A stretch of DNA of 64,000 bases from Cupriavidus necator A5-1 (GTDB taxonomy: Bacteria; Pseudomonadota; Gammaproteobacteria; Burkholderiales; Burkholderiaceae): contig NZ_JQLI01000001.1 of assembly GCF_000744095.1 (NCBI RefSeq), forward strand, positions 186,001-250,000, given 5' to 3'. The notes under the pieces are model-generated. The model made no database searches, was not told where the DNA came from, and worked only from the letters and a program-made list of their open reading frames with translations. How positions within the stretch are numbered: position 1 is the first letter of the stretch; each line of letters begins with the position of its first letter. The translations under genes were made by a program, and so were the position numbers. Of this stretch, positions 9,154 through 16,726 are shown piece after piece.

Positions 9154-9864
9154 CTACGCGACGATCTCGACGCCGAGCGCGGCGAGCAACTCGTCTCGCA
9201 GTTGGTCGTAGGCGTGGCCGTGGCTCTTGCGTGGGTGGGAAAGCAGGATGCGCCGGTCGACGCTGATACGGCCGGCGTCCATCACCATGACGCGATCCGC
9301 GAGCAGCAGGGCTTCGTCCACGTCATGCGTGACCAGCACCACTGCCGGCCGGTGCTGGCGGATCACTTCGTGCAGCAGTTGCTGCATCTTCAGCCGGGTC
9401 AGCGCATCCAGTGCCCCGAACGGCTCGTCGGCAAGCAGCAGCGCAGGCTTGCGTACCAGCGAGCGCGCCAGGGCAACCCGCTGCTGCTCGCCGCCGGACA
9501 GCGTTACCGGCCAGGCGTCTTCGCGCCCGGCGAGGCCCACGTTGGCAAGCGCGGTGCGCGCCCGGACGGCGGCGTCCGCCTCGTGCAGTCCCAGCTTCAC
9601 GTTGCGCAGGACCGGCTCCCATGGCAGCAACCGCGAGTCTTGGAACAGCACGGAACGCGCCTGCGGTACCCTGAGCCGGCCTTCTCCGGCGACATCCGCA
9701 TCCAGCTGGGCCAGCGCGCGCAGCAGCGTGCTCTTGCCCGAGCCGCTCTTGCCGATCAGCGCGACGAATTCGCCCGGTTCGATATGGAAGCTGAGATTGT
9801 CCAATACCACGCGATCACCATAGCGACGCGTCAGGTGTTCGACTTCGATGCCAGCGCTGCTCAT
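9154..9864 (-). CDS. Nitrate/sulfonate/taurine-type ABC transporter ATPase (SsuB-like)
   Basis: 236 residues from the ATG at 9864, which overlaps the permease stop as ATGA. It has Walker A GKSGSGKST, Q-loop LFQDSRLLPWEPV, signature LSGGEQQRVALARSL and Walker B LLLADEPFGALD. The PWEPV stretch after the Q-loop is typical of the SsuB/TauB branch. It is the cytoplasmic energising subunit of the importer encoded with the genes on either side. Confidence 0.88.
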   Translation of the reverse strand: MSSAGIEVEHLTRRYGDRVVLDNLSFHIEPGEFVALIGKSGSGKSTLLRALAQLDADVAGEGRLRVPQARSVLFQDSRLLPWEPVLRNVKLGLHEADAAVRARTALANVGLAGREDAWPVTLSGGEQQRVALARSLVRKPALLLADEPFGALDALTRLKMQQLLHEVIRQHRPAVVLVTHDVDEALLLADRVMVMDAGRISVDRRILLSHPRKSHGHAYDQLRDELLAALGVEIVA

Positions 9865-10745
9865 GATCCGATCGCCCTGCGGTACGACAACGCCTTGCGC
9901 TGCCACAGCCGGACCAGCAGGTCGGAGCTAAGGCCGAGCAGGGCATAGAGGAGCAGGCCGACGACGATGACATCGGTCTGGCCGTAGTCGCGCGCACGAT
10001 TCATCAGGTAGCCGATGCCTTCGGTGGTGTTGATCTGCTCCAGCACCACCAGCGCCGCCCAGCAGGTGGTCACGGCGAGCCGCAGGCCGGTGAAGAATCC
10101 CGGCAGGGCGCCCGGCAGCGCCACCCGGCGGATAAACTCGGTACGCGACAGGCCCACGCTTTGCGCCAGTTCGACATAGCGGATGTCGAGCCCGCGCAAG
10201 CCCGCGTGGGTGTTGATGTAGATCGGCACCAGCACGCTAGCGGCGATCAGCGTGACCTTCATCGACTCACCGATGCCGAGCCAGAGGATGGCCAGCGGGA
10301 TGAGCGCCAGCGTCGGTACCGCGCGCTTGATCTGGATCAGGCTATCGAAGCAGGCCTCGCCCCAGCGGCTCAGCCCGGATAGCAACGCCAGTCCCACGCC
10401 AACGGCCACGCCGGACAGCAGCCCCGCGTAGGCCCGCTGCGCGGACGCCCACAGATGCGGCCACAGTGTGCCGTCGCTCAGCAGCCGGAAGGCGGTCTCG
10501 GCCGCCGTGGACGGCGCCGCAAGCAGCCGAGGGGGCAACACGCCGGCACGTGAGGCAAGTTCCCAGGCGAACAGCACGAACAGCGGGCCGACCATCAGGC
10601 CCCAACCGCCGAGGCGGCCCGGCACCAGCCTGGGTGGCCGGGAGCGCCGCGTCGCGACGGTGTCGCGCGGCGCAGTTGCCGCAGACGTGGCTAACCAAGG
10701 CGCTTGCGGGCGTGTGCCGGCAGTGGAAGGAAGCGGGGAGGGCAT
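9861..10745 (-). CDS. ABC transporter permease (SsuC-like)
   Basis: 294 residues with about six membrane segments. It has the binding-protein-dependent permease loop that contacts the ATPase (ELAQSVGLSRTEFIRRVALP, then GALPGFFTGLRLAVTTCW). The roughly 45-residue polar start before the first membrane span is longer than usual but has no better internal ATG. It ends in an ATGA overlap with the ATPase gene and lies ten bases after the binding-protein gene. Confidence 0.86.
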   Translation of the reverse strand: MPSPLPSTAGTRPQAPWLATSAATAPRDTVATRRSRPPRLVPGRLGGWGLMVGPLFVLFAWELASRAGVLPPRLLAAPSTAAETAFRLLSDGTLWPHLWASAQRAYAGLLSGVAVGVGLALLSGLSRWGEACFDSLIQIKRAVPTLALIPLAILWLGIGESMKVTLIAASVLVPIYINTHAGLRGLDIRYVELAQSVGLSRTEFIRRVALPGALPGFFTGLRLAVTTCWAALVVLEQINTTEGIGYLMNRARDYGQTDVIVVGLLLYALLGLSSDLLVRLWQRKALSYRRAIGS

Positions 10746-10754
10746 GGTCGGCTC

Positions 10755-11837
10755 CTACTGTCGCGCGGCAGCCAGCCCGGCCACCGTGGCGCGGATGACT
10801 GGATCGAAGCGCAGGTCGAACTCCTGGCGGGCATCTAGGCGCCGCGGGATATCGCCTGCCTCATGGATCAGGTCGATCAGCCCTTGCTGGGCAGCGATCG
10901 AATCGGCGAGCAACGGATAATCGAACCGTCCCTCAGCGCGCACGATGGCCAGACCATCCTCTTCGCGCAGCCCCTGGTTTTTCACGTAGTAGGCATTGAC
11001 CCATTGCTGAGGGTGCTTCTCCGACCAGTCATTGGCGCGGATCCATGCCTGCACAAACTGACGGATCGCTGCGGTCTTGCCGGGATCCGCCAGCGCCTTG
11101 GGGCTGGCGTACAGGTAGGCGGTGCTGGTGGGCAGTTGCCGGTGCTCGGATGCCGGGATCGCGCTGGCCTTGCGGTCGGCGAAGTCGCGCAGATAGCGGC
11201 TGAAGTGGGGTTCATTCAGTGCGGCCACGTCCACTTGGCCGGCGCGGATCGCAGTGGGAAACTCGCCCGCGCGCAGCGGCACCAGCTTCACGTCGCGCCG
11301 GGACAGGCCCGCCACCTTTAGTGCCGTCAGCACGAACGGCTGGCGGCCTGTGCCCTCGGCGTAGGCAACCGTCTTGCCCTTGAGGTCCTGCAGCGTCGGA
11401 ATGGTCAGTCCCGGCCGCACCGCGAACCGGTAGTCCGGTGCGGAGGTCTTGCGCGCCGCGACGATCGGCAAAGGCTCGCCGGCGGCATGAGCCTGGATCG
11501 GCGGCGTGTTGCCAACGACCGCCAGATCGAGCGCCCCGGCGCGGAAAGCTTCCAGGATCGCTGGGCCGCCCAGGAAGTTGGCATAGCTGACCTGCGCGGA
11601 GAACTTCGCTTGCTCGCCTGAGGCGCGCATCAAGGTCTGCAGGGCTTCGTTCTGGTCGGCGGCGATGAGCTTCGTGCCGGCGGAGACCGCGGAAGGAAGG
11701 GTTACGCCCTGAGCCAGCGAACGTGCCGGTGCAAGCGCGGCAAGGGAGGCCAGAGCGGCCAGAGCGGGGAGGGGCGTGGCAAGACGCGCGATGGTGCGCA
11801 ACGCATGGCGAAGGTGGGAACCGTGGCGAACAATCAT
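10755..11837 (-). CDS. Aliphatic sulfonate-type substrate-binding protein (SsuA-like)
   Basis: 360 residues. The first 43 form a signal peptide with a long hydrophobic core ending ARSLAQ. The mature part has the SsuA landmarks: FLGGPAILEAFRAGALDLAV, VGNTPPIQAHAAG and DLKGKTVAYAEGTG. It is periplasmic and first in the operon, giving the order binding protein, permease, ATPase, monooxygenase. The cargo is inferred to be a sulfonate, sulfone or similar sulfur source. Start ATG at 11837, followed upstream by a candidate regulator site. Confidence 0.86.
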   Translation of the reverse strand: MIVRHGSHLRHALRTIARLATPLPALAALASLAALAPARSLAQGVTLPSAVSAGTKLIAADQNEALQTLMRASGEQAKFSAQVSYANFLGGPAILEAFRAGALDLAVVGNTPPIQAHAAGEPLPIVAARKTSAPDYRFAVRPGLTIPTLQDLKGKTVAYAEGTGRQPFVLTALKVAGLSRRDVKLVPLRAGEFPTAIRAGQVDVAALNEPHFSRYLRDFADRKASAIPASEHRQLPTSTAYLYASPKALADPGKTAAIRQFVQAWIRANDWSEKHPQQWVNAYYVKNQGLREEDGLAIVRAEGRFDYPLLADSIAAQQGLIDLIHEAGDIPRRLDARQEFDLRFDPVIRATVAGLAAARQ

Positions 11838-11896
11838 GAATGCAATGGGTGGTGCGTCGGCAGGACCCCCATTATTGCGACGGATATCGCGCGCAG

Positions 11897-11944
11897 ATAA
11901 CGAATGTTTGTGGCGATCGTTATGCGCAAATCGAAGCGCATAAC
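11897..11944. promoter_or_regulatory. CysB-like dyad upstream of the sulfur operon
   Basis: ATAACGA (11897-11903) and TCGTTAT (11917-11923) form an inverted repeat with a 13-base gap, followed by GCATAAC (11938-11944). ATAAC/GTTAT half-sites are what CysB and Cbl, LysR-type sulfur regulators, bind. This fits sulfur-starvation control of the genes at 7782-11837. Confidence 0.45.
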
Positions 11945-13224
11945 CGTCTGCGGTTTTCTTCGTTCCGTTCGCGCGACGCAGTCCCTAGAGTGATCCTCTG
12001 CGCGGCGGCGCGCAAGCTTGCCCCAATGGCGCCGCGCCCGCCCGGAGACAGGAGGCCTATCGGCTTTGCCTTCTAGCCGCCCAATGACGTGCGCGAAATC
12101 ACGTTATCACCGGCGCCGGGCGGCCCCTATCAGCAGTGGCGGACAGCACATGCCACGTCATGTGATCAAGGCCTTTCGCTGGTCTGAGGCAGCAACAGCC
12201 GGCAATCGAATGTTTCTCGACATGCAACATTCCGGCCTCTGCGTGGCGCCCTCTGGGGCGCCGCATGAAGCCTTCAGGCCACTGCTCCGGCGTGCGGGGT
12301 AGCCCCCCAAAAGGCTAATCGGCGGGACCTGCGGGCCGTGCTGGCCAGCGGCGGCCTTGGTGCCACGATCATAGAGGGCACGATGATCTGCGTTGCGCTG
12401 ACCGGCATCGAAACCTTTGTCACCTGCGACCATGGTGGCGTGCGCACCGCACTGCGCCACCCTGAAAAAAATGCAATTAATCGCCAAGAGGCAAGATCGA
12501 CCGCCTCGCCGCAAGGGCGCTCGCGAAGGCGATACTTGCAATGGATGCAGCGTAGAAGATGGCGGTCAAAGTGCAACTGCGCGCCGTTTAATTCTGATCT
12601 GCACGTTGTCTTCGGGCCTGGCCCCGCTTGGGGATCCCTTTGATTTCCTTGCCATCTGCAACGGTGCGCAGGCACACCCCTGGCTCTGGACCCGTTTCCC
12701 CCTTGGGGACAGGCCCGCGACGAGGCACGCGCAGCGCAAGTCCTTGATTCCCTGCATCAGGCCCCCGACCACCCGCTGCGCTCACCGGTTCCGCCGATCA
12801 ACTCCTTGCGCCTGCCGCGCAGCCCCTACCTTCAGCGCAGCAAGATATTAGCCCCCCTAACATCTGGCTTTAGACAATAAAAATTATCACTGCATTCCAC
12901 GCTGCTAAGATGGTAGCAACACAATATAAGAATGTGGTCAATGTGAGATCAAGTAGAACCACGATAATAAATACGGGGCGGCAACGACATCGGCAATTTT
13001 CAACGCCGGTATAAAGCAATCCACACCTTTCCAGTCATCCAACTCCGCCACGGGGGTGGCCCGGCTCGTCTCTAAATAAGGAGGCGGCATATGCCTTCCG
13101 TGACCGCCACCCTTTCGTGCGATATCGCATGGTCCGCCTTCGGCCGACGGAATTGCAGTTCACGAACGTCCGCCAGCCTTCCGCATCGTGCCCATAAGTC
13201 CATCACCGACGGCAGCAGGGTGCG
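11945..13224. other. 1.3 kb without a recognisable gene
   Basis: Open frames here are short and match nothing I recognise. Up to about 12850 the base use is GC-rich and looks like degenerate coding sequence. From about 12860 to 13020 it turns strongly AT-rich and probably holds the promoter of the island that follows. One 18-base string (12468-12485) recurs at 56041. Confidence 0.5.
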
Positions 13225-13677
13225 TTGTCCCCCGCAAAGCTGACCGCACGAGAGTCGCAAATCCTTTCATTGATCGCCAAAGGGATGAGCACCAATGAAA
13301 TTGCGATACATCTCGGCGTTACCTTGTTCACCGTGAGGAAGCACAGAAACAACATCTCCGCGAAATTGGATATCCACACCACGTCCAAACTCGTTTCTTT
13401 CGCGATACACCATGGCAATATCGCTGACGACAATCATCCATTCGAGTTTTCAAGGCACGATAGCCTGAGCGATCGTGAAAAAGAGATCCTGCGAAAGCTG
13501 GAACTCGGCCTGACAGCCAAAGAAATAGCCAGGAATCTTCGAATCAGCCCACGGACCGTCAGCAAGCATGTCGAGAATATCCGCTCCAAGACGGGACTCA
13601 AAACATTGGCGGACCTCATGCTGGTCTCCAGGCAGTTGCAAACCTCTGAAATCCGGAATACGCACCGCTCAGAATAA
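13225..13677 (+). CDS. Regulator built of two tandem LuxR-type helix-turn-helix domains
   Basis: 150 residues from a TTG start at 13225, the only start after an in-frame stop at 13195, with an AGCAGGG ribosome binding site. Residues 5-62 are one GerE/LuxR domain (LTARESQILSLIAKGMSTNE, then VTLFTVRKHRNNISAKL). Residues 80-140 are a second (LSDREKEILRKLELGLTAKE, then ISPRTVSKHVENIRSKTG). There is no receiver, autoinducer-binding or ATPase domain. A LuxR protein normally has one such domain and dimerises; here one chain may bind as a pseudo-dimer. Base use is more AT-rich than its neighbours, suggesting transfer. It probably controls the two unknown genes downstream. Confidence 0.85.
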   Translation: MSPAKLTARESQILSLIAKGMSTNEIAIHLGVTLFTVRKHRNNISAKLDIHTTSKLVSFAIHHGNIADDNHPFEFSRHDSLSDREKEILRKLELGLTAKEIARNLRISPRTVSKHVENIRSKTGLKTLADLMLVSRQLQTSEIRNTHRSE

Positions 13678-13890
13678 TTAGGGACGGACATCCTCCCTTC
13701 ATCGTTCCCCACCACCACTCACTTCGGCACATAGCCCCAATGAACAGATGCGTCCCGGCAAGCGTAGGTGTCAGGAATACGCATTCGGAGTAATTGTTTG
13801 CCCCTCTTGCAACGCCAACACTGGACTCTGCGGTACGCACCAACTCCGCAGAGGCCATCCGATCCTAACCGCTTGCAAGGGGGTAGAACC

Positions 13891-14946
13891 ATGAACTGGA
13901 ATCGTTCCTTCACTGACTTGATACGAAACGGCCGCCCTGCCTACTGGGGAAACTGGACGCTGGCCCCGAATATCAAGCCAGGTGCCGTCGGCTTCGTCTC
14001 TCCGGACAGCGGTGACTTCACGCTGGTGCGGGAAGAGACGCCTGGGCTCGCGCTGAGCACGCGTGGCATCCCCAATCAATGGAAGCTGTCGTCCAGCAAT
14101 GTCCAGCGCACCGAATCCAACGTGAACCTGGATGGTTCCGGAACCGATCCGGATACCGGCACCAAGATCACGGCGGGCGTGGAGGTGAAGTGGGATTTCG
14201 CATCGGTGGGATCCCTGGCATCCGAGTTCAGCATCGCGTCGGAAACATTCATCAGCGACCTGACATTGCTCACCAAGCCGGATACGCTCAAGTGGCTTTC
14301 CGACCAGGCGCAATCCGTCAGCATGGGTTCGAATGGACAGATGGCGCAAGGATTCGGGGTGGTGACCAGCGCGGTCTATGCGCATAGCGGGCTGAATGTG
14401 GGTTCGCAGGACAACAGCTCGTCCTTTTCCATTGCCGGTTCAGCCGGTGCTGTCCATGACATGCTCGGTGGCGCCAACGGCAAAGGCTCGTTTGTTTCCA
14501 CAAGCCAGAACAAGAGCGTGGATCAGCATCTCTGGCCGTACCAGGCGGAGCAACTCGCCTCTTCTCCCATCCCGATCGCCTATACATTCGCCTCGTTCGA
14601 CGGGACGCTGTTGATTCCGAACTGGATCACCCGGCTTGGCGCATTCGAGATCTTCTTCGATAACAAGCCGGGATGCACTTACATCACGCACATCCAGATC
14701 AGCTACGACACCCCAAAAGGTTCGCAAAAGGACGAATTCTCCCTGACCGGTGGCATTTCCAGGACGGTTGGCAACATTCCGCTCAACGCGACCAACATCC
14801 GGGTGGACGTGAAGTTCCAGGGAATGATCAACAGCGATCACTACGGCTTCAGTTGGCCGAACCCGCTTGGACAATGGCTGACGGGCCGTCGTGTGATCGA
14901 GATGACTGGGGTCTGGCCAGGCCAGACCCACGCCCGCGAACTATAG
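13891..14946 (+). CDS. Unknown 351-residue protein, possible cytolysin-like C-terminal domain
   Basis: Starts at the ATG at 13891 after AAGGGGG. No signal peptide or membrane segment. Rich in Ser, Asn, Thr and Gly, with alternating polar and non-polar residues that suggest a mostly beta fold (ITAGVEVKWDFASVGS, FISDLTLLTK). The last 100 residues hold HIQISYDTPKG, IPLNATNIRVDVKFQG and RRVIEMTGVWPGQ. Their order recalls the C-terminal beta-sandwich of thiol-activated cytolysins (an ISYD strand, an IPL-N-rich strand, a final strand ending in TxYP or WPG). This is a weak, by-eye resemblance; the undecapeptide is absent. Function is otherwise unknown. Confidence 0.5.
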   Translation: MNWNRSFTDLIRNGRPAYWGNWTLAPNIKPGAVGFVSPDSGDFTLVREETPGLALSTRGIPNQWKLSSSNVQRTESNVNLDGSGTDPDTGTKITAGVEVKWDFASVGSLASEFSIASETFISDLTLLTKPDTLKWLSDQAQSVSMGSNGQMAQGFGVVTSAVYAHSGLNVGSQDNSSSFSIAGSAGAVHDMLGGANGKGSFVSTSQNKSVDQHLWPYQAEQLASSPIPIAYTFASFDGTLLIPNWITRLGAFEIFFDNKPGCTYITHIQISYDTPKGSQKDEFSLTGGISRTVGNIPLNATNIRVDVKFQGMINSDHYGFSWPNPLGQWLTGRRVIEMTGVWPGQTHAREL

Positions 14947-15070
14947 CGCCCCCACCATCGCCGGATGTCGATCACACTGCTGCGCGAACGTCCTCGCTCA
15001 CGACCGCGCCTGCCCGCGACATCAGGCCCCGGTCTTTTGCCGTTGTCAAAGCTCTCAAGGAGATCAAGCC

Positions 15071-15499
15071 ATGGCCACCCTCGTCAACCTCACCCAAAAA
15101 ACCCCCAACGCCGTACAGATCTGGGGTTTCCATGATCCCTGCACCGTCAGGGATGTTGCAGGCGCACTGAACACCATCGCCGCCGGACTGAGCGGCGATG
15201 GCAATACGATCCACATCATGTCTGGAACCCATGGATACTGCAGCCGGCAGGTCGGCGCCGTTGCCACGCGCGACCAGCGGTTCGCGCAGGAAGACCGAAG
15301 CCTCGCCTCTCCGCAGACAAAGGACAACAAGGCAGTCGCTGTCGCCGTGCACGATTTCAACAATGGCAAGCTGTCCGCGCCCGATTATGTGACCGCTGCG
15401 ATGGCGAAGCTGAATTCGGACATGCGGGCCATTGTGACGAACAGCCCGGGAACCCATACGTTCCTCCTGGCGTATTGCTGCAGCGCCGGCACGCGGTAA
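15071..15499 (+). CDS. Unknown 142-residue protein paired with the preceding gene
   Basis: ATG at 15071 behind AAGGAGATCAAGCC, a strong ribosome binding site. It begins MATLVNLTQKTPNAVQIWGF and contains IHIMSGTHGYCSRQVGAV, which looks like a strand ending in a His- and Gly-rich loop, and ends HTFLLAYCCSAGTR. The Cys pair near the end and the THG loop could be catalytic, but I do not recognise the family. It is 124 bases downstream of the 351-residue protein and followed by a strong hairpin, so the two are probably one transcript. Confidence 0.6.
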   Translation: MATLVNLTQKTPNAVQIWGFHDPCTVRDVAGALNTIAAGLSGDGNTIHIMSGTHGYCSRQVGAVATRDQRFAQEDRSLASPQTKDNKAVAVAVHDFNNGKLSAPDYVTAAMAKLNSDMRAIVTNSPGTHTFLLAYCCSAGTR

Positions 15500-15516
15500 G
15501 GTCTAGCCAGATGTAA

Positions 15517-15546
15517 GCCTGGCGGCCAGGATGGGGGCCGCCAGGC
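15517..15546 (+). terminator. Strong hairpin ending the unknown two-gene unit
   Basis: GCCTGGCGGCC (15517-15527) pairs perfectly with GGCCGCCAGGC (15536-15546) over an eight-base loop, 17 bases after the stop at 15499. The following T-run is weak. Confidence 0.55.
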
Positions 15547-15675
15547 ATCTTCCACGGCGGTATCCGGGGAAGCCTTGATTTCGGTGCAATGTACGACGGT
15601 TCGCAAGCCCAGCAGGGGTGCGAGCTATAAAGCGTAGGCTGACAGAGCACCTATTTGGGCGCGGGCCGCATCCGC

Positions 15676-16185
15676 CTATTTCTTGCGCGCCGCCACCACC
15701 TCGATTTCCACCAGATAGGCTGGATTGGCCAGTGCGGCGATCTGGAAGGCCGAGCGCGCCGGCAGCTTGGGCTGGGCGCTGGTGCCGAAGAACTGCGTAT
15801 AGCCTTCCATGAAGCCGCTGAAGTCCATCTTGTTGTCCTTGGCGGGATCGGCCACCAGGTAGACCTGCATCTTCACGACATCGCCCATGCCGAGGCCCAT
15901 GCCCGCCAGCGTCTTCTCGATGGCCTTGAGCACGCCGATGGTCTGGCCCTTGGTATCGCCGCCATAGGCCAGCGGGCTGTCCTTGGGCTGGCTGGCGTCT
16001 TGCAGCGGCGGTACCTGGCCGGATAGGTAGACGGTGGTCAGCCCGGCCGGTATCTCGACCGCCTGCGAGATCGGGAAGCTGGAATTGGGGAGCTTGTAGC
16101 GGATGACGTCATCGGCGCCAAACGCGGAGGCGCCGGCGCACAGCGCCATGGCAAGGATCAGGGCCTTCTGGATGTGTCTTCGCAT
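15676..16185 (-). CDS. Exported Rid-family (YjgF/UK114) protein
   Basis: 169 residues with a cleavable signal peptide (LILAMALCAGASAFGADD), which is unusual because most Rid proteins are cytosolic. The mature part keeps the conserved C-terminal block with the imine-binding arginine (LPARSAFQIAALANPAYLVE, then IEVVAA). Rid proteins hydrolyse reactive enamines and imines to the keto acid or aldehyde and ammonia. As the third gene after an amine oxidase and a cytochrome c, it probably clears the imine product in the periplasm. Confidence 0.85.
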   Translation of the reverse strand: MRRHIQKALILAMALCAGASAFGADDVIRYKLPNSSFPISQAVEIPAGLTTVYLSGQVPPLQDASQPKDSPLAYGGDTKGQTIGVLKAIEKTLAGMGLGMGDVVKMQVYLVADPAKDNKMDFSGFMEGYTQFFGTSAQPKLPARSAFQIAALANPAYLVEIEVVAARKK

Positions 16186-16287
16186 GAGCGGGTTCTCGTG
16201 GAGGTAGATGAAACGAACGGATATCTGAATACGACGGGCAGACGGCGGCGCCGTACGGTGCTGGCGCCTTGCTGCGCCAGGCCTAAG

Positions 16288-16707
16288 CTACTGCCGCAAT
16301 TTGCCGGCGGCGGCCTCGGAAACGGGCTCCGTGTAGTGGTTGCCGAAGTGCGTGCGGACATAGCCGACCACTTCCACGACCTGGGCATCGCTGAGCATCT
16401 TGCCGAAGGACGGCATGCCCTTCTGCCCGTGCATCACGACGTAGAGCGGATAGTCCGCCGTGGTCAGCCGTGCATTGCCGGCCAGCGCCGGATAGGTGCC
16501 GGCACCCTTCGCGCCTTCGCCGTTCGGCATGTGGCAGGCCTGGCACAGCGCATGGTAGATGGCTTCGCCGGTGGTTTGCTGGAATTTCGGGCCGACCGAG
16601 AAGGTGGGCTGCGCAGGCGCGGCGGTCTGTGCCGAGGCGGTTCCGCCGGCGACCAGCGCCAGCGCGGACAGACTGCTCAGTGCGAGGGACCTGATGGATT
16701 TGGTCAT
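16288..16707 (-). CDS. Periplasmic mono-haem cytochrome c
   Basis: 139 residues from the ATG at 16707. Signal peptide (LALSSLSALALVAGGTASAQ), one haem-attachment motif CQACH and a distal ligand methionine in GQKGMPSFGKM; YVRTHFGNHY near the end is typical of small class I cytochromes. It lies 19 bases after the FAD-enzyme gene. It is the probable electron acceptor for that oxidase, passing electrons to the respiratory chain so the enzyme acts as a dehydrogenase. Confidence 0.87.
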   Translation of the reverse strand: MTKSIRSLALSSLSALALVAGGTASAQTAAPAQPTFSVGPKFQQTTGEAIYHALCQACHMPNGEGAKGAGTYPALAGNARLTTADYPLYVVMHGQKGMPSFGKMLSDAQVVEVVGYVRTHFGNHYTEPVSEAAAGKLRQ

Positions 16708-16726
16708 GATCTGGGCGGTGTCCGGG

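Noticed and set aside
12158-12541. Minus-strand frame with GDKGFDAG, recalling IS5-type transposases
   Set aside because: Only that short match; the acidic residues and the rest of a DDE core are absent.
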